Assembly (NCBI GenBank): GCA_035528715.1
Contig: DATKYB010000087.1
Coordinates: forward strand, 1 to 5,308
Source of the DNA: Nitrospinota bacterium
GTDB taxonomy: Bacteria; JADFOP01; DATKYB01
Length of the DNA stretch: 5,308 nucleotides
Reading direction: 5' to 3'
The notes under the pieces are model-generated. The model was not told where the DNA came from and ran no database searches. It was given only the letters and a program-made list of their open reading frames with translations. A program made the translations under genes and the position numbers. Position 1 is the first letter of the stretch; the number at the start of each line of letters is the position of its first letter. Shown here piece by piece: positions 1 through 5,308 of this stretch.

Positions 1-1360
1 TATCATATGTTTCATCTTTGCCCCGATCAGAATGAATAACCTCAGAATAGTACCCAATAGCCGCCTTGTAATCTCCTTTATGAAATAAATCTTCTCCAAT
101 TATATAATAAACAATGGATTTTACCTCTCGATTTTTGGACAATGTTACGATGTTCTGATAATCCTTTAATGACTCGGAATAAAAGCCTTTTTTATAATAT
201 ATCAGCCCCCTGTTTAATAAAGACTCTTCATACCAAGCACTTTTGGGATGCTTCTTTATAATCCTTGTTAACTCCTTTATGGCCATATCATCTTTTTCTT
301 GGCTTAGATAGGCCTTTGCAACCATATACATCGCTCTATCCAAATCTTTATCCTTCGGATATAATCGAATCATCTTTTTAAAATACTCTATGGCCAAATC
401 ATATTCTCTTTTTTTATAATAAGACCAGCCCAATCCATATAAGACCTTACTTAAAAAAGGATAATCAGAATTCTCGTTAAGAAATCCAAGATAGATCTCG
501 ATTGCTTTATCGTAATTTCCTATGTGAAAAAAACTCTCTCCAAGTTGAAATTTTGCTTCTCCCAATAAGTTAAAGTCTGTATATTGACTGATGAGGAATT
601 GAAGATTAATCATTGCTTCTTCAAATCTCTTTTGTTTAAAGAGAATTTTAGATGCTCGAAAGATACAGTCCGGTACTAATGAACTCTTAGGAAAATCTTT
701 ATAGACTTTTTGATAATTTTCTAATGACCTCTCTAATTGACCTTTCTTCTCATACAGTATTCCTAAAGAATAATATGTGTAGTCTAAATATTGGCTCTTT
801 GGATATTCCGTTGCTAACCTTTCATAAACAGCTATAGCTTTCTCATATTCTTTAAGATTAAAATAGGATTCTCCTTTCCAGTATAATACTTCCGAAGACA
901 ATTGATTATTTGGCCATCTGGAGAGGAAGTTATCAAATTCATCTATTGCTAAGGAGTATCTTTGATCTTTAAAATAACTCTTTCCAATCATCAATAAAGA
1001 ATTGTTAACTAAAGGGCTCTCTGGGTAGTCTTTGATCAAACGTTTATAATTCTTTACAGCCCTTTGATAGTCTTCTTTTGAAAAAAAGGATTCCGCCAAA
1101 AAAAACCGTACTAAATCCCTTTTCTTTCCCTTAGGAAACTTTTCAAGATATTTCTCAAACTCCTTGATGGCTAAGTCATAGAGCTTATCATTATAGGCCT
1201 TTATACCAAAGGAATATATTTGAAACTCCTGACTTAAAGTTTTGCCATAAATCGATGTATGAGATGACAGGAATATAGTTAAGAAGATGAAAAGAAAAAG
1301 GGGAAATCTATGTTTTATTTGCTCTTTATTCCTCAGTATGGCAGAATCTACAAGCCTCAT
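1..1360 (-). CDS. Exported TPR-repeat protein, 3' end beyond window
   Basis: This frame is open from position 1360 to the left edge (453 codons and still open), so the C-terminus is missing. A very hydrophobic stretch at residues 19-33 (FPLFLFIFLTIFLSS), preceded by basic KHR, looks like a signal peptide or anchor; there is no lipobox Cys. From about residue 48 to the end I count roughly 11 tandem TPR units of 35-37 residues, each with the pattern G/A-x-x-Y/F ... Y-x-x-A-I-x-x-F/Y ... YP, for example 'GESYFNLKEYEKAIAVYERL'. This resembles the TPR_6-type solenoids of envelope proteins (BamD and CpoB/YbgF relatives), but the long array is not diagnostic and partners are unknown. The ATG at 1360 has AGAGG (1367-1371) 6 nt upstream and lies inside the preceding gene (35-nt overlap), suggesting translational coupling. 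The n-region from this ATG is long and contains acidic residues; a shorter non-canonical ATA start at 1318 would give a more typical signal peptide. The TPR assignment is firm; the function is unknown. Confidence 0.88.
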   Translation of the reverse strand, partial: MRLVDSAILRNKEQIKHRFPLFLFIFLTIFLSSHTSIYGKTLSQEFQIYSFGIKAYNDKLYDLAIKEFEKYLEKFPKGKKRDLVRFFLAESFFSKEDYQRAVKNYKRLIKDYPESPLVNNSLLMIGKSYFKDQRYSLAIDEFDNFLSRWPNNQLSSEVLYWKGESYFNLKEYEKAIAVYERLATEYPKSQYLDYTYYSLGILYEKKGQLERSLENYQKVYKDFPKSSLVPDCIFRASKILFKQKRFEEAMINLQFLISQYTDFNLLGEAKFQLGESFFHIGNYDKAIEIYLGFLNENSDYPFLSKVLYGLGWSYYKKREYDLAIEYFKKMIRLYPKDKDLDRAMYMVAKAYLSQEKDDMAIKELTRIIKKHPKSAWYEESLLNRGLIYYKKGFYSESLKDYQNIVTLSKNREVKSIVYYIIGEDLFHKGDYKAAIGYYSEVIHSDRGKDETYD

Positions 1361-1664
1361 AACCTGCCTCTAAAGCCTCTCCTGGATTCTTGAACCATAT
1401 CTTATCTTCACTGCTTAAGCCCAGGGCATATCTACATTGTGGATTGTGATATCTTTTTCTTTTGGACTTTAGAGAACCGACAAATTTCTTACCAGAAGAG
1501 AATACATAATTCTCCTTTGGTCTTTCTCTCAATAAAGTCTCTGAAGAAACCTTTTGAATTTCGGGTTTATCGTTATCATATGTCTCTAAAACAAAAAGGT
1601 TCTTTAATCTCCAGATAATCCAGTAAAGTGCAAAAGATATGGATTCTATTATTTTACTTAACAT
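1326..1664 (-). CDS. Small membrane-anchored protein with Ada-like zinc-binding domain
   Basis: This is a 112-residue protein. Residues 9-26 are rich in aromatic and aliphatic residues (ISFALYWIIWRL then FVL) and look like a single N-terminal membrane or membrane-associated segment. A polar linker follows. The C-terminal half (residues 61-109) reads FVGS...YHNPQC...F-x-x-x-x-EA-x-x-x-GY-x-x-C-x-x-C, the pattern of the Ada-type metal-binding domain (Pfam Ada_Zn_binding). H73, C77, C105 and C108 are the likely zinc ligands. In Ada itself this domain demethylates DNA phosphotriesters, but there the fourth ligand is Cys and an AraC-type DNA-binding domain follows. Here neither is present, so a DNA-repair role is not supported and the domain is better read as a small structural zinc knuckle. 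No Shine-Dalgarno is obvious before the ATG at 1664, which is the only Met in the frame. The gene has its own candidate promoter and overlaps the downstream TPR gene by 35 nt. The domain call is fairly sure; the function is unknown. Confidence 0.8.
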   Translation of the reverse strand: MLSKIIESISFALYWIIWRLKNLFVLETYDNDKPEIQKVSSETLLRERPKENYVFSSGKKFVGSLKSKRKRYHNPQCRYALGLSSEDKIWFKNPGEALEAGYEACRFCHTEE

Positions 1665-1694
1665 TTGATAGATTCATTTAAATTCAAGATTTCT

Positions 1695-1734
1695 ATTCTT
1701 AGTAAGAATTTAACACACTTCATGAAAAAGTCAA
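1695..1734 (-). promoter_or_regulatory. Candidate sigma-70-type promoter with palindrome over the -10
   Basis: On the minus strand, TTGACT (1729-1734) is a 5/6 match to the -35 consensus. It is followed after 16 nt by TAAATT (1707-1712), a 4/6 match to the -10. A perfect 15-nt palindrome, ATTCTTAGTAAGAAT (1695-1709), overlaps the -10 and the expected start site, where a repressor could bind. Transcription from here would give a leader of about 35-40 nt for the zinc-domain protein and the TPR gene, partly uncoupling them from panBC. In an AT-rich spacer both boxes could arise by chance, so this is a moderate call. Confidence 0.4.
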
Positions 1735-1758
1735 TACAAACTCCTCTCCATTTCAAAT

Positions 1759-2604
1759 CTATACATAAACAACACAGTTATCTATCAATCTGGCTTTGCC
1801 AATCGTGACGGCTACTGCTATAAGAGCTTTATCTTCTATAACATTAAAAGGTTCTAGAGTTTCCGGATTACATATATCAATATAATCAATGACTGTTCTT
1901 TTCTCTGATTTTATAATCCTTTCCATCTCATCCATTATTATCTTAGCGTTAAACTCTCCCTTCTTTATCATATCCTCAGCCCTCTTAAGTGCCCTATTAA
2001 GTGAAAGGGCCGATAATCTCTCCTCTTTGCTCAGATAACTATTTCTGGAACTCATCGCTAATCCATCACTCTCTCTTAAGATAGGCAAACCAATAACCTC
2101 TACATCCATATTAAGATCCTTGACCATCTTCTTTATTACCAGTAACTGCTGGAAGTCCTTCTCTCCAAAATAAGCCTTATGAGGTTTACATATGTTAAAA
2201 AGCTTTGCCACCACGGTTGCAACCCCTCTAAAGTGTCCGGGCCTTGATCTCCCACATAACCTTTCTGTAATCTTTTCAACATTTACATATGTATAGAATT
2301 TTTCGGAATACATCTCATCAACGTTTGGATGGAATACTATATCAACACCCACTTCTTTAGATTTCTTTATATCGGACTCTATATCTCTTGGATATTGACC
2401 GTAGTCCTCACCAGCAATAAATTGAGTAGGATTTACAAAAATGCTTATAATCAACCTTTCTGTATCCTTCTTTGCCTTGCGCATAAGACTCAGATGACCC
2501 TCATGAAGGAAACCCATTGTAGGAACTAAACCAATGATATGACCCTGCTTTCTTAATTTATTAGAGATAAATTGCATTTCCTCTACAGATTCTATAATTT
2601 TCAT
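1759..2604 (-). CDS. panC: Pantothenate synthetase (pantoate--beta-alanine ligase)
   Basis: PanC condenses D-pantoate with beta-alanine using ATP, through a pantoyl-adenylate intermediate, to make pantothenate, the vitamin precursor of coenzyme A; it is cytosolic. The 281-residue length is normal for the family. Visible signatures are VPTMGFLHEGHLSL (residues 27-40; H34 and H37 are the HIGH-type ATP-binding histidines), SIFVNPTQF (54-62, Q61 contacts pantoate), GRSRPGHFRGVATVV (118-132), YFGEKDFQQL (145-154, with K149) and MSSRNSYLS (184-192), the KMSKS-like loop that closes on ATP. All catalytic positions I can recognise are present. The start ATG at 2604 lies 12 nt after the panB stop with an AGGGAAGG-like ribosome binding site, so the two genes are co-transcribed and probably translationally coupled. 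The pathway's panD (aspartate decarboxylase, source of beta-alanine) is not in the window. Confidence 0.98.
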   Translation of the reverse strand: MKIIESVEEMQFISNKLRKQGHIIGLVPTMGFLHEGHLSLMRKAKKDTERLIISIFVNPTQFIAGEDYGQYPRDIESDIKKSKEVGVDIVFHPNVDEMYSEKFYTYVNVEKITERLCGRSRPGHFRGVATVVAKLFNICKPHKAYFGEKDFQQLLVIKKMVKDLNMDVEVIGLPILRESDGLAMSSRNSYLSKEERLSALSLNRALKRAEDMIKKGEFNAKIIMDEMERIIKSEKRTVIDYIDICNPETLEPFNVIEDKALIAVAVTIGKARLIDNCVVYV

Positions 2605-2616
2605 TTTGCCTTCCCT

Positions 2617-3423
2617 CTAAGAATAACTGTGCTCATCATCAGGGAAATCTCCTTTGATTACTTCATCTCTAAATTCCTCAACCGCTTTTATTATAATTTG
2701 ACCAAGCTCAGCATATTTCTTAACAAACTTTGGGGTAAAACCTTCAAATAATCCAAGCATATCATGAAGAACTAAAACCTGACCATCGCAATCAGGTCCA
2801 GCACCAATTCCGATTGTTGGAATATTTAGCTTTTTAGTTATCTTATGAGCCAATTTTAAAGGCATTCCCTCCAAAATCACAGAAAATGCGCCTGCCCTCT
2901 CCACAGCCAGGGCATCCTCAATAATCCTCTCCTCTTCAACTCTATCCCTACCTTGAACCTTATAACCTCCAAATTTGTAAAAGGATTGCGGTGTTAGACC
3001 TATATGGCCCATTACCGGTATACCTGCATCTACAATCCCCTTTATCCTGTCCTCAACCACCATACCTCCCTCTAACTTTACTGCCTCAGCATAGCCTTCG
3101 GCAATCAAACGACCTGCATTTCTAATGGCATCCTCCTTAGATACCTGAAATGTAAGAAACGGCATGTCTGCTACTATCATTGCCTTGCAGTTCGCCCTTG
3201 AAACAGCTTTTGTATGATGAATGATATCATCTAAGGTTACAAATGTAGTGTTATGATAACCCAAGACGACCATACCTAAAGAATCACCCACCAAAATGAT
3301 ATCTATTCCTACTTCATCAAGAATTTTGGCAAAGGGAAAATCATAAGCCGTTAACATGGTAATCTTCTTTCCCTCTTTTTTCATGCTAAAGATTTTTGTT
3401 GTTGTAATCTTTTTCCTTTCCAT
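2617..3423 (-). CDS. panB: 3-methyl-2-oxobutanoate hydroxymethyltransferase (ketopantoate hydroxymethyltransferase)
   Basis: PanB transfers a hydroxymethyl group from 5,10-methylene-tetrahydrofolate to 2-oxoisovalerate to give ketopantoate, the first committed step of pantothenate synthesis. It is a cytosolic TIM-barrel enzyme that forms decamers in studied members. The 268 residues carry the full signature set: MLTAYDFPFAKI (23-34), VGDSLGMVVLG (45-55), ADMPF (85-89), VKLEGG (115-120), GIPVMGHIGLTPQS (134-147), GGYKVQGR (152-159), ILEGMP (183-188) and IGIGAGPDCDGQVLVLHD (204-221). D47, D86 and E118 are the predicted metal ligands and E185 the catalytic acid/base. The frame is open 13 codons further upstream to an ATG at 3462, but that extension runs through the terminator hairpin. 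The ATG at 3423 has AAGGAGG (3432-3438) 8 nt upstream and matches the family N-terminus, so I chose it. Expression is probably controlled by the leader just upstream. Confidence 0.98.
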   Translation of the reverse strand: MERKKITTTKIFSMKKEGKKITMLTAYDFPFAKILDEVGIDIILVGDSLGMVVLGYHNTTFVTLDDIIHHTKAVSRANCKAMIVADMPFLTFQVSKEDAIRNAGRLIAEGYAEAVKLEGGMVVEDRIKGIVDAGIPVMGHIGLTPQSFYKFGGYKVQGRDRVEEERIIEDALAVERAGAFSVILEGMPLKLAHKITKKLNIPTIGIGAGPDCDGQVLVLHDMLGLFEGFTPKFVKKYAELGQIIIKAVEEFRDEVIKGDFPDDEHSYS

Positions 3424-3431
3424 GGTTTTTG

Positions 3432-3438
3432 CCTCCTT
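3432..3438 (-). promoter_or_regulatory. Shine-Dalgarno that fixes the panB start
   Basis: The minus-strand sequence AAGGAGG ends 8 nt before the ATG at 3423. It immediately follows the T-run of the terminator, so the read-through transcript carries a strong ribosome binding site. It excludes the longer start at 3462, which would lie in the hairpin loop. Confidence 0.9.
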
Positions 3439-3440
3439 AT

Positions 3441-3474
3441 AAAAAAAGGCCTTCTGGACCAATTCCAGAAGGCC
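3441..3474 (-). terminator. Intrinsic terminator/attenuator directly before panB
   Basis: On the minus strand an 11-bp perfect stem (5' arm 3464-3474, 3' arm 3448-3458, sequence GGCCTTCTGGA and its complement) encloses the 5-nt loop ATTGG and is followed by seven T residues (3447-3441). This is a canonical Rho-independent terminator. It lies over 200 nt after folK stops and ends only about 3 nt before the panB ribosome binding site. That position suits conditional termination of panBC transcription better than simple transcript end formation for dapL-folK, though either or both are possible. Confidence 0.93.
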
Positions 3475-3660
3475 TCTAAATCAGACTATAAAGATAATCA
3501 TTGAATTGGAAGTTGTGAATACAATCTCCCATTCGCAATCAAAGCTTAGCCTAATTATAAACTTTTCCTTCCCGTCTTGGTCCTCTATTTAGATCCAAGC
3601 GGTACATCGCTACCTTTTAAAAGAATTTATCTTTAAATCTCTTAGCTCCTCCCTCCTTTG
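3475..3660 (-). ncRNA. Structured 5' leader of panBC, candidate pan-motif RNA or other riboswitch-like element
   Basis: The gap between folK and panB holds no ORF but several stem-loops on the minus strand. First comes an AT-rich hairpin at 3619-3643 (10 bp with one bulge). Next is a stem at 3572-3602, with CCG/CGG plus CTTGG/CCAAG pairing and a bulged A at 3575; it has a purine-rich 3' flank (GGGAAGG). A third is a 14-position hairpin at 3503-3534 (arms 3521-3534 and 3503-3516, loop 3517-3520, 12 of 14 positions paired, one as G-U). The strong terminator follows. The published 'pan' motif is a small stem-loop with conserved bulged adenines, often in tandem, in front of panB; position and the bulged A fit, but I cannot verify its consensus from memory. 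No T-box, TPP, FMN, SAM, cobalamin or THF riboswitch core was recognised. Confidence 0.55.
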
Positions 3661-3696
3661 AAAGTGAACTTTTAAGTTAGAAAGTTATTAATGAAA

Positions 3697-4200
3697 TTAT
3701 TCCTTAAGTTTTTTATATTCAATCCTATTAACTCTTTGTTCTTCTCCTAAAACCTCAATAAGCTCACTAATGCTCTTTTTCAATTCAGGATGATAAAAGT
3801 CTGGGAAAATATCTGAAAGGGGCTGTAGTACAAATCTCCTTTCATACATCCTTGGATGGGGAACAACAAGATCATCCTCTTTTAATATCAGATCATTATA
3901 TATGAGAAGATCTAAATCTATTATCCTCGGTCCCCATCTCATCTCCCTTGTCCTTCCCATAGAATTTTCTATTTGTAATAAGACCTTCAGAATTTTTCTT
4001 GGTCCTAGTGAAGTTTCAATTTCTATAACACAATTAACAAATCCTTCTTGTTCCAGATAACCCACAGGGTCGCTTTCATATAGGGGAGATACCTTTTTAA
4101 CAGTAATTTCTTCTCTTTTTGATAGACTTTTTATAGCTTCTCTACAGTTCTTTATCCTTTCTCCTCTATTTGAACCAATACCGATATAGGCTTTTACTAT
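3697..4200 (-). CDS. folK: 2-amino-4-hydroxy-6-hydroxymethyldihydropteridine pyrophosphokinase (HPPK), non-canonical start
   Basis: HPPK transfers pyrophosphate from ATP to 6-hydroxymethyl-7,8-dihydropterin, preparing it for dihydropteroate synthase in folate synthesis. The 167 residues contain the whole domain: [12 protein letters not shown] (4-15), [11 protein letters not shown] (37-47), [12 protein letters not shown] (54-65), [20 protein letters not shown] (82-101) and [17 protein letters not shown]95 and D97 are the two Mg2+ ligands, with the same numbering as in E. coli HPPK when counted from the ATA at 4200. That codon sits where the family's initiator Met belongs and overlaps the dapL TAG stop by 4 nt. 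The frame is closed by TAA 36 nt upstream of this codon and has no ATG, GTG or TTG between that stop and the GTG at 4065. A start at 4065 would remove the first 45 residues and the first beta strand, so I reject it. An ATC at 4209, 8 nt after GGAG, is the alternative start. Function is sure; the exact start is not. Confidence 0.93.
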   Translation of the reverse strand: MVKAYIGIGSNRGERIKNCREAIKSLSKREEITVKKVSPLYESDPVGYLEQEGFVNCVIEIETSLGPRKILKVLLQIENSMGRTREMRWGPRIIDLDLLIYNDLILKEDDLVVPHPRMYERRFVLQPLSDIFPDFYHPELKKSISELIEVLGEEQRVNRIEYKKLKE

Positions 4201-5308
4201 TCCACTGATATTCCAATCTCCTTTATTCTTTTAATTGCTTCTTTCAGCCTTTCTTCACTTACTGTCAAAGCCATCCTTATATATCCTTCCCCATATTTCC
4301 CAAAACCAACCCCTGGCGTAGTAACAATCCCTGCCTTTGATAAAAGATAAGTAGTAAAATTGGAAGATGTGTAACCCTCAGGCACAGAAATCCAGATATA
4401 GAAGGTAGCCCTTGGAATATCTACATCAAGACCTACTTTCTTAAGGCCATCAATCAAAATATCTCTTCTCTTTTGATAGACTCTTCTCGCATCATCTATG
4501 ATGCCCTGATCCCCTTCTAAAGCTTTAATTCCTGCCTCCTGTACGGCTTGAAATACTCCAGAATCAATATTCGTTTTAACACTACCGAGACAAGAGATAA
4601 TTTCTTTATTTCCAACAGCAAAACCTATTCTCCATCCTGTCATATTATATGTCTTTGAAAGGGAGTGAAACTCAATCCCAATATCCCTAGCCCCTTTAAC
4701 AGTTAAAAAGCTTATAGGTCTATAACCATCAAAGGCCATCTCTGTATAGGCTGCATCATGGCAGACAATAATATTGTATTTCTTAGCAAAATGAACTACC
4801 TCTTCAAAAAAATCATTACCAGCCACTGCCGCTGTGGGATTATTTGGATAGTTTAAAAACATGAGCTTGGCATCTTTCGCATCTTCTGTATCAATTTCAT
4901 TAAGATTAGGAAGAAAACTATTTTCTCTCTTTAATGGCATAACTACAGGATTTCCACCAGCAAATATCGTCCCTGCCCTATATACCGGATAGCCGGGATC
5001 AGGGATAAGCACCTTGTCACCATAATTAATGAAGGCAAGAGGTACATGGGCTATGCCCTCTTTAGATCCTATAAGGGAGAGGATTTCTGTCTTGGGATCT
5101 AGATTGATATCAAACCTCCTTTTATACCAAGAACCCACTGCTTCTCTAAAGGTTAATAAACCTTCATAAGAGGGATATCTGTGGTTTACGGGTTTTTCCG
5201 CAGCCGTCTTTAGAACATCGATAATATGGGTAGGGGTTGGTAAATCAGGATCTCCAACTCCTAAATCAATAATATCCATTCCTCTGTTTAATGCCTCCTC
5301 CTTCATTT
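4197..5308 (-). CDS. dapL: LL-diaminopimelate aminotransferase, 5' end beyond window
   Basis: This is a fold-type I PLP aminotransferase. DapL converts tetrahydrodipicolinate directly to LL-2,6-diaminopimelate with glutamate as amino donor, bypassing the acylated DapD/C/E route to lysine and peptidoglycan precursors. Counting from the Met at 5306, visible motifs are [13 protein letters not shown] (13-25), NHRYPSYEG (41-49), LNYPNNPT (151-158), CHDAAYTEM (182-190, D184 to the PLP ring nitrogen), [18 protein letters not shown] (215-232, K218 the Schiff-base lysine) and YIRMAL (342-347, R344 for the substrate carboxylate). Family members begin about 20-25 residues earlier, with a 'LPPYLF..IDR.K.EA..RG' segment; here EEALNRG is at the very edge and the frame is still open, so the Met at 5306 is probably internal. 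The stop overlaps the folK start. Closely related class I/II aminotransferases (aspartate or alanine) are the alternative, but GDPDLPTP with HRYPSYEG favours DapL. Confidence 0.88.
   Translation of the reverse strand, partial: MKEEALNRGMDIIDLGVGDPDLPTPTHIIDVLKTAAEKPVNHRYPSYEGLLTFREAVGSWYKRRFDINLDPKTEILSLIGSKEGIAHVPLAFINYGDKVLIPDPGYPVYRAGTIFAGGNPVVMPLKRENSFLPNLNEIDTEDAKDAKLMFLNYPNNPTAAVAGNDFFEEVVHFAKKYNIIVCHDAAYTEMAFDGYRPISFLTVKGARDIGIEFHSLSKTYNMTGWRIGFAVGNKEIISCLGSVKTNIDSGVFQAVQEAGIKALEGDQGIIDDARRVYQKRRDILIDGLKKVGLDVDIPRATFYIWISVPEGYTSSNFTTYLLSKAGIVTTPGVGFGKYGEGYIRMALTVSEERLKEAIKRIKEIGISVE

Noticed and set aside
1665-1688. Seven-codon upstream ORF (MNLSNVK) before the zinc-domain gene, overlapping its ATG
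   Set aside because: It has no ribosome binding site and its size is easily explained by chance in AT-rich sequence.
2329-2529. Plus-strand ORF of 66 codons
   Set aside because: It lies wholly inside panC in antisense, the protein has no recognisable motif, and panC is fully convincing.
3424-3462. Longer panB start at 3462
   Set aside because: The 13-residue extension is encoded by the terminator loop and T-run and is not family-like; the ATG at 3423 has an ideal ribosome binding site.
3552-3560. TATAAT within the leader as a -10 for panB downstream of the leader stems
   Set aside because: No -35-like sequence lies 16-18 nt upstream and there is no extended -10 TGn; it is also still upstream of the terminator.
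3601-3614. Minus-strand GGTAGCGATGTACC resembling a T-box sequence or part of the c-di-GMP-I riboswitch
   Set aside because: The T-box core (GGGTGGNACCGCG) is interrupted by extra bases, there is no specifier stem and panB is not a usual T-box target. The c-di-GMP-I upstream core (CACGCACAGGGCAAACC) is absent.
3646-3659. Strong Shine-Dalgarno-like purine run (AAGGAGGGAGGAGC) after folK
   Set aside because: No start codon with a meaningful frame follows at the right distance, so I treat it as part of the leader RNA rather than a small gene.
3696-3722. Possible promoter for the panB leader: TTGAAT (3717-3722) and AATAAT (3696-3701)
   Set aside because: The spacer is only 15 nt and the region is very AT-rich, so it is not distinguishable from chance.

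Overview
All genes in this AT-rich window lie on the minus strand, so the order of transcription runs from the right end to the left: dapL (5' end cut by the window edge), folK, a 273-nt leader with an intrinsic terminator, panB, panC, a small Ada-type zinc-domain protein, and a long TPR-repeat exported protein (3' end cut by the window edge). The low GC, the diaminopimelate aminotransferase route to lysine and peptidoglycan, the compact head-to-tail genes and an exported TPR solenoid protein suggest a free-living diderm bacterium, perhaps of the Desulfobacterota, Nitrospirota or a related deep lineage. This assignment is inference; no marker gene for taxonomy is present.

Right part (3697-5308): dapL makes LL-diaminopimelate from tetrahydrodipicolinate. 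It overlaps folK, the pterin pyrophosphokinase of folate synthesis, by 4 nt. folK has no ATG, GTG or TTG at the expected position. Homology and the overlap geometry point to an ATA start.

Middle part (1759-3696): panB and panC, the two enzymes that make pantoic acid precursor and pantothenate, are separated by 12 nt. They are preceded by a structured leader with several stem-loops and a textbook Rho-independent terminator whose T-run ends just before the panB ribosome binding site. This has the architecture of a transcription-attenuation riboswitch. Its position matches that of the published but functionally unresolved 'pan' RNA motif found upstream of panB, although I cannot confirm the match by covariance. 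PanB uses 5,10-methylene-tetrahydrofolate, so folK upstream supplies its cofactor pathway.

Left part (1-1758): a 94-nt gap after panC carries a plausible sigma-70-type promoter with a 15-bp palindrome over its -10 region. It precedes a 112-residue protein with an N-terminal membrane-type segment and a C-terminal Ada-like Cys/His zinc domain. A TPR protein with an N-terminal signal segment and about 11 repeats follows with a 35-nt overlap. No mobile element, CRISPR array, tRNA or rRNA is seen.
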